Below are positions 1-7,257 of a DNA stretch of 64,000 nucleotides, piece after piece (the first letter of the stretch is position 1; each line of letters begins with the position of its first letter). The DNA is taken from positions 2,134,894-2,198,893 of the forward strand of contig NZ_ARWE01000001.1 in the NCBI RefSeq assembly GCF_000384395.1, written 5' to 3'. The position numbers were made by a program, and so were the translations under genes. The notes below the pieces were generated by a model. It saw only the letters and a program-made list of their open reading frames with translations, ran no database searches and had not been told where the DNA came from. This DNA comes from Geopsychrobacter electrodiphilus DSM 16401. GTDB taxonomy: Bacteria; Desulfobacterota; Desulfuromonadia; Desulfuromonadales; Geopsychrobacteraceae.

Positions 1-406
1 AGGCGACTGATTCAACATTGATAGGATGAATAGCAAAAATGACGCTAGAGAAGAACGGTAGGGTAACATTTTGAATTGAGAGAATACGACAAAGCTGCAA
101 TGAGATAAAAAAAACGAGGAGAACATTTGATAGATGGAGTAACACGTTTTCTAGATGCATAAAGGACGGATCGCCGCCCCATAAACACTGATCAGCAACA
201 TAACTAAGCATCAATACTGGGCGATAATAATTATGTTCACCGCCAGGAAAAAAATGTTTTGCTAAGTCAAAATGACCCAGATTTAATAAATATTTTGATA
301 AAGCGAGGTCGTCGACAGAATTAAATGGAGAAAAAATAAGCGGGTAGTAAACTCCCAAAACAATAAGGCTCAATAAAAGGCAAACATATTTTTTGGATAT
401 CTTCAT
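1..406 (-). CDS. PMT-like polytopic membrane protein, partial (runs off window start)
   Basis: The minus strand is open from an ATG at 406 to the window edge, so only about the first 135 residues are visible. They contain an N-terminal membrane segment, then SPFNSVDD, YYRPV, SFMHLEN and IFAIHP. These motifs occur at the same places in the protein at 3022-4785, so the two are paralogues, probably PMT-like glycosyltransferases with TPRs at the missing C-terminus. The ATG overlaps the stop of the ABC ATPase gene as ATGA, which suggests translational coupling and membership of the same operon. Substrate and true length are unknown. Confidence 0.75.
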   Translation of the reverse strand, partial: MKISKKYVCLLLSLIVLGVYYPLIFSPFNSVDDLALSKYLLNLGHFDLAKHFFPGGEHNYYRPVLMLSYVADQCLWGGDPSFMHLENVLLHLSNVLLVFFISLQLCRILSIQNVTLPFFSSVIFAIHPINVESVA

Positions 407-1311
407 TGCCTATCTCGGTGAACGATATCCAAGAAAAAATCCTCCAGATTGTTCCTATTGGGTTCAATCTGGCTCACCTCTGCTCCGGATTTATGTACTT
501 TCATCATAAAATTGTTAAATGCCACTTTTGGGACATAAACTTCAAAGTTGTTCCCAGCAGATTCACACTCAAATCCTACGAAGGATTCCTTGCTTCCACC
601 GACCAATTGAACCCGGTAACCATCAATGCCTGTTTTCATAATGTCCTCAACAGAACTCAATGCGCGCAGGCAACCACCAACAATAACTCCAACCCGATCA
701 CAGACAGCTTCGATATCAGAAGTAACATGGGTGCTAAAAAAAACCGTTTTTCCCTGACTCTTTAGCTCGGTTAAAATCTGCTTAACAAGTGCTCGTCCGA
801 TAGGATCAAGACCACTCATCGGTTCATCCAGAATGTACACATCAGGGTCATGAATAAGCACCTGGGCAAGGCCAACGCGCTGCACCATACCTTTACTATA
901 TCCTCGCATGGGGCGTTTGCGACTTTCCCACAGGTCTAAAAGTTTTAGTACCTGTTCACTCTTTTCACGCAATATAGAACCCGCCAAGCCAAAGGCTCTC
1001 CCGACAAAATCAAGATACTCTACGCCAGTCAGAAAATCATAAAAGGCGGGATTCTCCGGCAGGTAACCAACGTTCAAACGAGCATCGGGGCATGAGATAT
1101 CGAGTCCCATAATTTTGGCGCACCCCGAGCTGGGCCGAATAAGACCCACCAAGCTTTTAATGGTAGTACTTTTCCCCGCACCGTTTGGTCCAAGGAAACC
1201 AAAAACTTCCCCTTGTGCTACGCTTAGACTTAGATCGGTTAAAGCCTCTACACGCCTCCCCCTCTTCCCCCTGAACGTTTTACTCAAAGCCAAAGCTTCT
1301 ATTGCATCCAT
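403..1311 (-). CDS. ABC transporter ATP-binding protein
   Basis: This is the cytoplasmic ATPase of an ABC-2 type exporter. The 302-residue protein has Walker A GPNGAGKST at residues 41-49, a signature loop SKGMVQR near 139, Walker B VYILDEP followed by a D-loop, and the switch histidine in FSTHV. The C-terminal 80 residues resemble the extension found in CcmA/NatA-type ATPases. The ATG has a GAGG Shine-Dalgarno five bases upstream. The permease partner is encoded two genes upstream at 2231-3022, in the same operon as the pilins. The exported substrate is not evident. By position, a role in pilus assembly or surface modification is an inference. Confidence 0.9.
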   Translation of the reverse strand: MDAIEALALSKTFRGKRGRRVEALTDLSLSVAQGEVFGFLGPNGAGKSTTIKSLVGLIRPSSGCAKIMGLDISCPDARLNVGYLPENPAFYDFLTGVEYLDFVGRAFGLAGSILREKSEQVLKLLDLWESRKRPMRGYSKGMVQRVGLAQVLIHDPDVYILDEPMSGLDPIGRALVKQILTELKSQGKTVFFSTHVTSDIEAVCDRVGVIVGGCLRALSSVEDIMKTGIDGYRVQLVGGSKESFVGFECESAGNNFEVYVPKVAFNNFMMKVHKSGAEVSQIEPNRNNLEDFFLDIVHRDRQ

Positions 1312-1327
1312 ATATGCCTCAATCTCT

Positions 1328-2230
1328 TTAATTTTTCTTTATTTTTTTGGCGAAGGCAAAATTACTGGTGGTTTTAACTTGGCCATCAGGCGCAAGATAA
1401 AACTCTCCCCCATAGGGATCATTGGGTATTTTTGCCAAATAGCCTCGGTCAATCAGGCCAGCTATTGATTTCGCTTGTCTACCCAAATCATGTTGAAAAG
1501 CAGCACTGGCGGATTCGATCTTTTTTACAGCAGTCAAGGCTGCTAAGCGTGTATCGAACACCTGTTTGACGGCAGCATTTTTGGCATTTTTTGACATGGT
1601 CGACAGATACACCAAAGCCAGATCGGTCTGCCCAGACTCTTGCATATAACGGCTTGCAAGATTGCTGAAAAGCGGTGAGCCTGAAAGTGCCCCGGCCAAA
1701 CGATAATATTTAGCGGCCTGTTTAAAATCTTTAAGAAAATAGGCATGGTTAAACCCTGCAAAAAAAGGTAGGTACCAATCCCAAGTACGATACTTCATGC
1801 CGTAATCCAATAGGTTATTTGCCAACTGGATCTGCCCGACATCCCAGACAAGGATCGACTGCCCAAAATAATAAGCATCCATATTATAGGGATCGAGCTT
1901 AACCGCAGCATGCAGGACACGCGACATCGCTGGATAATCAGGGGGAATAATATATTCGGCTTTATTCTCCTCCATTAACCCGCCGAAATACATTATGACC
2001 TTCAAAATCAACAATTCACCAACCAATGTTTTTTGGTCGGCTGCACCAAACTGTATCAATTTGATACTGGGCATATTCCCGATTTTTTCGACAAACGGCT
2101 TATTTTGCATGTAGGTTGAAAAAGGGGTAACCAAAAAAACATAACAGGACAGTGCAACGAATAAAAACAAGTATCCCCTTGCTTTCGTTCTGGTCCAAAA
2201 CAAACCCTGATTTTTGGTCTTTCCTCTCAT
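1328..2230 (-). CDS. Membrane-anchored TPR-like protein of the pilin-linked ABC cluster
   Basis: This 300-residue protein has a basic N-terminus, one membrane segment (about residues 18-37) and a helical repeat region, so it probably faces the periplasm. Helices around 100-230 look like degenerate TPRs (LDPYNMDAYYFG, AAKYYRLAGAL). The last 40 residues contain GYLAKIPNDPYGGEFYL, which resembles the C-terminal DPWG-type segment of GspG-like pseudopilins. Its ATG follows the permease stop codon directly, with no gap, and the ATPase gene begins 16 bases downstream. It therefore probably works with that exporter. I do not recognise a named family. Confidence 0.7.
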   Translation of the reverse strand: MRGKTKNQGLFWTRTKARGYLFLFVALSCYVFLVTPFSTYMQNKPFVEKIGNMPSIKLIQFGAADQKTLVGELLILKVIMYFGGLMEENKAEYIIPPDYPAMSRVLHAAVKLDPYNMDAYYFGQSILVWDVGQIQLANNLLDYGMKYRTWDWYLPFFAGFNHAYFLKDFKQAAKYYRLAGALSGSPLFSNLASRYMQESGQTDLALVYLSTMSKNAKNAAVKQVFDTRLAALTAVKKIESASAAFQHDLGRQAKSIAGLIDRGYLAKIPNDPYGGEFYLAPDGQVKTTSNFAFAKKIKKN

Positions 2231-3022
2231 TTACTTTATTTCTCTGCGAGAAAAAAGCATCGTGGCCAGTGTCAACACGATAGCGGAGTAAACAACAAGG
2301 TAACCTAGGGTCAGAAAAATACCCTCTGTCGCAATCGGCAACCCATATATGGCGTTAACCTTAAAATCAAAAGCACTAAAATTAGGTACAATATAATACA
2401 AACCTGATGCGCAGTTGCGGACCGTGACTGATAAAACCTGGCCGGCCGCAGAGTGAACATAGTCATAAACTTGCTGTGATGCATTCCCAACGAAAAAAAT
2501 AGAAATAGCGCCAAATATGGGAAGGAAAAATGATGTACTAACCGTTGAAAAAAGTACAGCGAAGGCGACAAGTAAGATGTACTTGAGAGCATCAAAGCAA
2601 ATGGCACTAACAATATTTAACCAGACAATTGGCCTATCGGGAGGAAAGTTACCGGAGACAAACCAGATAACCAACAGGGCGAGACCGCCAAGGATAAAAG
2701 CCGTAAACAGGAGAAACAGCGCGACACCAAAAAATTTACCGAGCAAATAAGATGTTCGTGATACGGGTAATGAAAGCACGCTGAAAGTGTAGCGCCTTTC
2801 CATATCTTTCCATATTGACGTGCCACCAAGAAATACTGCCAGAAGGAGGAGAATAAAAGATATCAAAGAAAGTGACAAAGTGATGGACAACTCTGTCACC
2901 TGGCGCATCGAAAACTGGCTGAGTAGCGGAATTGACAACAACAGCAATGCAACCATAAGTATCCCGTGAAATACACGATCCTTAAATATCCCCTTCATGG
3001 TTACTTGTAAAATCAAAAACAT
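2231..3022 (-). CDS. ABC-2 type permease
   Basis: This hydrophobic protein of about 263 residues has around six membrane segments and a cytoplasmic loop with WKDMERRYTFSVLSLPVSRTSYLLGK. That loop is characteristic of ABC-2 permeases of the ABC2_membrane_2 type. It pairs with the ATPase at 403-1311. An ATG at 3022 overlaps the stop of the preceding gene as TGATG and has AAGGA eight bases upstream. A GTG one codon earlier is an alternative start. Translation is likely coupled to the upstream PMT-like gene. Confidence 0.85.
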   Translation of the reverse strand: MFLILQVTMKGIFKDRVFHGILMVALLLLSIPLLSQFSMRQVTELSITLSLSLISFILLLLAVFLGGTSIWKDMERRYTFSVLSLPVSRTSYLLGKFFGVALFLLFTAFILGGLALLVIWFVSGNFPPDRPIVWLNIVSAICFDALKYILLVAFAVLFSTVSTSFFLPIFGAISIFFVGNASQQVYDYVHSAAGQVLSVTVRNCASGLYYIVPNFSAFDFKVNAIYGLPIATEGIFLTLGYLVVYSAIVLTLATMLFSRREIK

Positions 3023-4785
3023 CACCTGGATCCTTTTTTGTTTTCAGTTCCTCTGCCAAGTTCCTTCGACAATTTCAATGCTGCCTTGTAGTAGTAAGCC
3101 GTGGGTACTGTTTGTGCGGCAGCACGGCCGAAGGCTTCTTGGGCATGTTCTTTATCATTCAAAAATAAATATGCCTGCCCCAGACGATAAAGATAAAAGG
3201 GATCATCAGACAACTCATAGAGGCGGATCAACAAGGGTACGGTTTCTGGAAGTATGAGTTCTTGGCCTGAGTCCAAACGCATGATCAATTGATCATACTG
3301 TGACAAAAAATGTTTAAGAATTTGCTGTTCGTAGCGGCCTGGGTTTTTAAGTGCCCTCTGAAGTAACCCGCGGGCAGCATGAATCTTGCCCTGCTGAAAA
3401 AGAGCAGTGGCCTGATCCATCAGCACGGAGGGCGAACTGCCTAAGGGATGCGCACCTCTTAAAGACACAAGTCCATCCTTTCCACTAATATCCAGCCCTT
3501 GTTCCTGCATGGCAAGGGCTAAATGAATTTTTGCCGGAGTAAAATAAGGGGATTTGTTCAGGGTATCCTGAAACAGCGCCAGATTACTCTGCCACAATAG
3601 GGTTCGCGTTTCGGTAGCATAAGCAAAACCACACAAAAGCACGCCTATAGAAAGCACTAAAATATGTGGGCGCGGTAACCGCACTGCCCAGGGTGTAGTT
3701 AAAAGTACTACCCCTACCACAAAAAAAGCAGAAGGAATGTACATATAACGCTCGGCCAATGGTGTCCAAGTCGCCTCGAGAAGGGGAACGAGCAGAGCAG
3801 AACTACCAATCGTAGCGGCGCTAAAGAAAAAATATGTGGTTAGGGTCCTTCTTTTTAGACAGAAGAAAACCAGTAACACAGCAAATACGCCGACAGGAAT
3901 ATAAAGGTCAGAGACATGAATAATGCCAAAATTTAACGGAAAGGGTATAAATAGCTTTTTTAGATAAAAACCAGCAGCCTTTAAAATCAGATGAGCACTC
4001 TCAAACAAACCGAAGCCCTGCCCACCTGTCAGTCGCGAAACGACATGAGAAACCCCTGCATCGCCACGAACAAACATTAAATGACGGAAGACAAAATAAC
4101 CGATCCCCATTACAGGAAAAAAAATGAAAAGCGGCCAATGACTCAACAAAAAATAGCGGATAGAGGGACGACTTGGGGTTTGTGCTGGCAGGAAAAAAGG
4201 CAGTAACACTGCCGCAGGAAGATAAAAAATAGCCGTTTCTTTAGCCAAACATGCGACAAAAAGGCTTGTTGCCGCCAGAAGAACCACACCCCAATGACAT
4301 TTTTCCCGCAGTAAAAGCCAGGTTGAAAAAAGTAAAAACAGTGCAGCAAGTAAATCAGTTCGGCCGACAATCCAATTCACCGCTTCGGTATTGAGTGGGT
4401 GAAGTGCAAAGATCAACGCTGCGATAAGTGGCGGCCAGTGTGAGCGAAAATTTTTCAACAAAAAGACGCGGTGCGCAACCGCAAAAACTAGTAGGACATT
4501 CAACAGATGGAAAACCATGTTTTCCAGGTGCATAAAACTCTCTTCCAACCCCCAGATATACTTATCGGCCCAATAAGACAGCCAATAGACCGGACGATAA
4601 TAATGAACGCTACCCGCCGTAGAAAACATTTCCCGAATGCCAAAACTATTAACATTCAACAGGTAAGTGTAGACACCGGGGTCGTCTACCGAATTGAACG
4701 GTGAAAAGATGACCGGATAGTAGGTTCCCAGCACGACACATATAATTAACAATACGGTTGTGCGTGTTGTCATTTGCATAGACAT
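3022..4785 (-). CDS. PMT-like glycosyltransferase/TPR membrane protein
   Basis: This 587-residue protein has about ten membrane segments over residues 10-400 and a soluble C-terminal half with TPR-like helices (ALFQQGKIHAARGLL, LYRLGQAYLFLNDKEHAQEAF). An early SVDDPG in the first extracytoplasmic loop fits the acidic motif of GT-C family enzymes. HPLNTEAVNWIVGRTD is typical of the PMT/TMTC-like TPR proteins common in Deltaproteobacteria. It lies directly downstream of pilA-C, beyond a terminator, in the position occupied in Geobacter by pilin-linked genes. Pilin or surface glycosylation is an inference. The start has only a weak Shine-Dalgarno. Confidence 0.75.
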   Translation of the reverse strand: MSMQMTTRTTVLLIICVVLGTYYPVIFSPFNSVDDPGVYTYLLNVNSFGIREMFSTAGSVHYYRPVYWLSYWADKYIWGLEESFMHLENMVFHLLNVLLVFAVAHRVFLLKNFRSHWPPLIAALIFALHPLNTEAVNWIVGRTDLLAALFLLFSTWLLLREKCHWGVVLLAATSLFVACLAKETAIFYLPAAVLLPFFLPAQTPSRPSIRYFLLSHWPLFIFFPVMGIGYFVFRHLMFVRGDAGVSHVVSRLTGGQGFGLFESAHLILKAAGFYLKKLFIPFPLNFGIIHVSDLYIPVGVFAVLLVFFCLKRRTLTTYFFFSAATIGSSALLVPLLEATWTPLAERYMYIPSAFFVVGVVLLTTPWAVRLPRPHILVLSIGVLLCGFAYATETRTLLWQSNLALFQDTLNKSPYFTPAKIHLALAMQEQGLDISGKDGLVSLRGAHPLGSSPSVLMDQATALFQQGKIHAARGLLQRALKNPGRYEQQILKHFLSQYDQLIMRLDSGQELILPETVPLLIRLYELSDDPFYLYRLGQAYLFLNDKEHAQEAFGRAAAQTVPTAYYYKAALKLSKELGRGTENKKGSR

Positions 4786-4794
4786 ATTTTAACC

Positions 4795-4828
4795 AAAAAA
4801 AAGCGGAGTGCCGAAACACCCCGCTTTA
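4795..4828 (-). terminator. Terminator after pilA-C
   Basis: Read on the minus strand, a GC-rich stem (GCGGGGTG paired with CACTCCGC, one G-T wobble, flanked by AAA/TTT) closes a TTTCGG loop and is followed by eight T residues. It sits 23 bases past the pilA-C stop and 10 bases before the next start codon. It probably limits read-through, so that pilin transcripts exceed those of the downstream accessory genes. Confidence 0.85.
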
Positions 4829-4851
4829 GTTAGCCAACAAAACTTTATTGT

Positions 4852-5229
4852 TTACATTGCAGTCCAGCTTGCAAAGTCAGTCGTACCTATATTGGTAAAG
4901 TTGGACGTTGCCGTCCCTGCTGTAACAACCTTCGAATAGATTGACGTAGAATCATTGGAAGAAGCAAAAGCCTTGGTTCCATTAAGGTGTTGTGTCACTG
5001 CAGCATAGCCAAGAGTGGTAGATTTGATACTGCAGCCAACCCCAGAAGAGGTCTTACCAATCAATGCAGCGTTGACATTCGTAGCGCTAGCATCTGTAGA
5101 ATCACCGTAGACAGTTTTACCAGTGTTGGCCTTATCGAAAGTGGTGGGGAATGTAATAGCATTGGTAGCAGCAAATGCGGAAGAGGTCATAAATACAGCA
5201 AAGATTGTAATAATAAGTATTTTTTTCAT
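4852..5229 (-). CDS. PilA-C / short pilin chaperone-type partner of PilA
   Basis: This 125-residue exported protein has a signal peptide MKKILIITIFAVFMTSSAFA and a Ser/Thr/Ala-rich mature part with a single cysteine (GVGCSI). The start chosen is the ATG at 5229, which has AGGA eight bases upstream. An in-frame TTG six codons earlier lacks that signal. It lies 30 bases downstream of pilA, as does the Geobacter gene (GSU1497) whose product has been described both as the C-terminal half of the pilus subunit and as a pilin chaperone (Spc). The function is assigned from position, size and composition. Confidence 0.8.
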   Translation of the reverse strand: MKKILIITIFAVFMTSSAFAATNAITFPTTFDKANTGKTVYGDSTDASATNVNAALIGKTSSGVGCSIKSTTLGYAAVTQHLNGTKAFASSNDSTSIYSKVVTAGTATSNFTNIGTTDFASWTAM

Positions 5230-5259
5230 AGGTAGATTCCTTTTCAATTGCTGATGAAA

Positions 5260-5487
5260 TTAACGATAAGACATATCTGAGGGATATGCTTGATTATCGG
5301 CCATATACGCTTCCATACCGGTCTTGATGTTCTTCAAATCCGAGTTGGAAGCTGCATTGTAAGCCTTGGCACGGTATGCCGAGAACTGCGGAATAGCGAT
5401 AGCAGCCAGAATACCGATGATCGCAACAACGATCAGCAGCTCGATCAGGGTGAAACCCTTTTCGTTTTTACGGAACTTCTTCAACAT
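5260..5487 (-). CDS. pilA: Short type IVa pilin PilA (PilA-N type)
   Basis: This is the major subunit of thin type IV pili. The 75-residue prepilin has an 11-residue basic leader MLKKFRKNEKG, cut before Phe1. It continues with FTLIELLIVVAIIGILAAIA, including Glu5, which docks subunits. The mature chain is only 64 residues, with aromatic residues F1, F24, Y27, Y32, Y50, Y57 and Y63 and no C-terminal disulphide domain. This is the Geobacter short-pilin type implicated in extracellular electron transfer. The ATG has AAAGGAG seven bases upstream. A sigma-54-like promoter lies about 75 bases upstream, and pilR is the next gene upstream. Confidence 0.96.
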   Translation of the reverse strand: MLKKFRKNEKGFTLIELLIVVAIIGILAAIAIPQFSAYRAKAYNAASNSDLKNIKTGMEAYMADNQAYPSDMSYR

Positions 5488-5561
5488 AGTAATTCTCCTT
5501 TGTCTATGGATGATAATTCGCCATATTTAAAATGGCTTCTGAATGTTTCGGGGGAGAGTAT

Positions 5562-5579
5562 ATACAGAAGTTGTGCCAA
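5562..5579 (-). promoter_or_regulatory. Sigma-54-type promoter of pilA
   Basis: On the minus strand the sequence is TTGGCAC, four bases (not counting one A), then CTGTA. The invariant GG of the -24 box (TGGCAC, 5573-5578) is followed after ten bases by GT at the -12 position, where the consensus is GC. This predicts a start near 5550 and a leader of about 65 bases. RpoN/PilR control of pilA is established in Geobacter and Pseudomonas, and pilS-pilR are adjacent here. Confidence 0.7.
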
Positions 5580-5660
5580 ATCAACTAAAATAAAAAAAAC
5601 TGTATATTTTCAAAGAGATAACCAGAGATTTCCAATTAAAATCGGTCATCCCTTCCACCA

Positions 5661-5703
5661 GGGTGACAGCCTGCGCGCCCCAGAATGACATTTTTTGTCA
5701 CCC
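5661..5703. promoter_or_regulatory. Candidate PilR enhancer (inverted TGTCA repeats)
   Basis: GGGTGACA at 5661-5668 and TGTCACCC at 5696-5703 form an 8-bp inverted repeat. A second TGACA at 5686-5690 makes TGACA-N5-TGTCA with the latter. The elements are 83-125 bases upstream of the -24 box, the usual distance for a sigma-54 activator. PilR of Pseudomonas aeruginosa recognises sites ending in TGTC. The rest of the 5488-5863 gap holds the pilA leader and shows no gene. Confidence 0.45.
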
Positions 5704-5863
5704 GTCAGAAATAACCGGAGATACTTCATTTCCCCACACACAGGTGATTCACTCTGGCATGCCTAAGATTCACCAGATCTATTTTAAGCTAATCTCTTGT
5801 CTATAGTGTTATTGTCAGACCCTTGTTTAATCGGCCAGACAAGAGTCTCCATCCCCCCATAGT

Positions 5864-7255
5864 TCAGCCCTCGTCGTCATCACCACCCAGACCAAGCTTC
5901 GCCAGCCGATAACGGATCGAACGAAAGCTGATGCCGAGGAGTTCGGCGGCGCGCTTTTTGACTCCCTGGCGTTGCTCCAGTGCCTGCAGCAAAAGCATAC
6001 GCTCAATCTCAGCCATATGAGCTTCCAAGTCGAAACCTGATTCAGGAATTTTTGCTAACGCCTGGGCAGGCCGGGTACCCACCGCCGCCAACAATTGCGC
6101 GGGTAGGCAGTCCGCTGTTATTTCCTCATCCCAGCCGAGCACCACGCACCGCTCAACCAGATTTTGCAGTTCACGAATGTTCCCTGGCCAGTCGTATTCA
6201 AGCAGAAGGCGCAAGGTATCCCCCCGCACAGGCAGATGTTTCTCACCGGTCCGTTCTGCGTAAAAATAGTCGAGCAGCAGCGGAACATCTTCCAGACGTT
6301 CCCGCAGCGGCGGCAAGTTAAGGCTTACAACATTCAGCCGGTAATAGAGATCCTCACGAAATTTGCCACAACTGACCTGCGCCTCAAGATTTTTGTTGGT
6401 GGCCGCAACCAGGCGGATATCCAGAGGGTGACTTTGGGTGCCTCCGACCCGCCGGAACTCACGTTCCTGCAATACGCGCAACAGCTTGACCTGCATGCTC
6501 AACGGCAGCTCCCCAATCTCATCCAGAAACAGGGTGCCGCCGTTGGCGGATTCGAACAAGCCCTCTTTTTTGCGATCGGCACCGGTAAAGGACCCCTTTT
6601 CATGACCAAACAATTCAGATTCAATCAACGTTTCGGGAATAGCACCACAGTTAACGGGGACAAAAGGACCGCTCTTGCGTGGGCTATTAAAGTGAACCGC
6701 ACGCGCCACCAGTTCTTTGCCGGTGCCACTCTCACCACACACGAGCACATTGGCCTGGCTGTCCGCGACCCGTTCAACCATCGAATAAAGCCTTTGCATT
6801 ACGGGACTTTTACCGATGAGGTTGGAAAAAGAGTAGCGTTCACCCAGGGCGGTTCTCAGCGCAACATTCTCGCGCTTAAGCTTCGAATTCTCGAGCGCTT
6901 TGCCGATGACCAGACGCACTTCGTCGGTCTTGAACGGCTTTATAAAATAATCATAAGCTCCCAGCTTCATGGCCTCAACCGCTTCTTCAGTGGTCGAGAA
7001 GGCGGTCATCATAATCACCAGAGCATCAGGTTCGAGCGCTTTGATTTCGCGTAACAAGTCAATCCCCCCCATATGGGGCATGCGAATATCGCTGATTACC
7101 AGATCGATGTCGCCCTGACGGAACATCTCTAGCCCCTGAGCGCCATCAGACGCAGAGGAGACAGCGAAACCATCGCGAGTCAGCATGATCGCAAGCATTT
7201 CTCGCATACTGGCTTCATCGTCAACAACCAAAACCCGTTTTTCCTGTTTAGCCAT
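5864..7255 (-). CDS. pilR: Sigma-54 response regulator PilR
   Basis: PilR is an NtrC-family activator of pilin transcription. The receiver domain (residues 1-120) has acidic pocket D12-D13 and phospho-acceptor D56 in LVISDIRMP. The AAA+ domain (about 140-370) has Walker A GESGTGKE, a sigma-54 contact loop GSFTGA (Ser replaces the usual Ala of GAFTGA) and Walker [10 protein letters not shown] Fis-type helix-turn-helix sits near 430-460 ([23 protein letters not shown]). The ATG at 7255 is two bases past the pilS stop. A TTG two codons earlier is less likely. It ends 376 bases upstream of pilA and presumably binds there. Confidence 0.95.
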   Translation of the reverse strand: MAKQEKRVLVVDDEASMREMLAIMLTRDGFAVSSASDGAQGLEMFRQGDIDLVISDIRMPHMGGIDLLREIKALEPDALVIMMTAFSTTEEAVEAMKLGAYDYFIKPFKTDEVRLVIGKALENSKLKRENVALRTALGERYSFSNLIGKSPVMQRLYSMVERVADSQANVLVCGESGTGKELVARAVHFNSPRKSGPFVPVNCGAIPETLIESELFGHEKGSFTGADRKKEGLFESANGGTLFLDEIGELPLSMQVKLLRVLQEREFRRVGGTQSHPLDIRLVAATNKNLEAQVSCGKFREDLYYRLNVVSLNLPPLRERLEDVPLLLDYFYAERTGEKHLPVRGDTLRLLLEYDWPGNIRELQNLVERCVVLGWDEEITADCLPAQLLAAVGTRPAQALAKIPESGFDLEAHMAEIERMLLLQALEQRQGVKKRAAELLGISFRSIRYRLAKLGLGGDDDEG

Positions 7256-7257
7256 AG

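Noticed and set aside
6164-7054. Long plus-strand frame of 296 codons opposite pilR
   Set aside because: It is the antisense shadow of a fully conserved NtrC-family gene.
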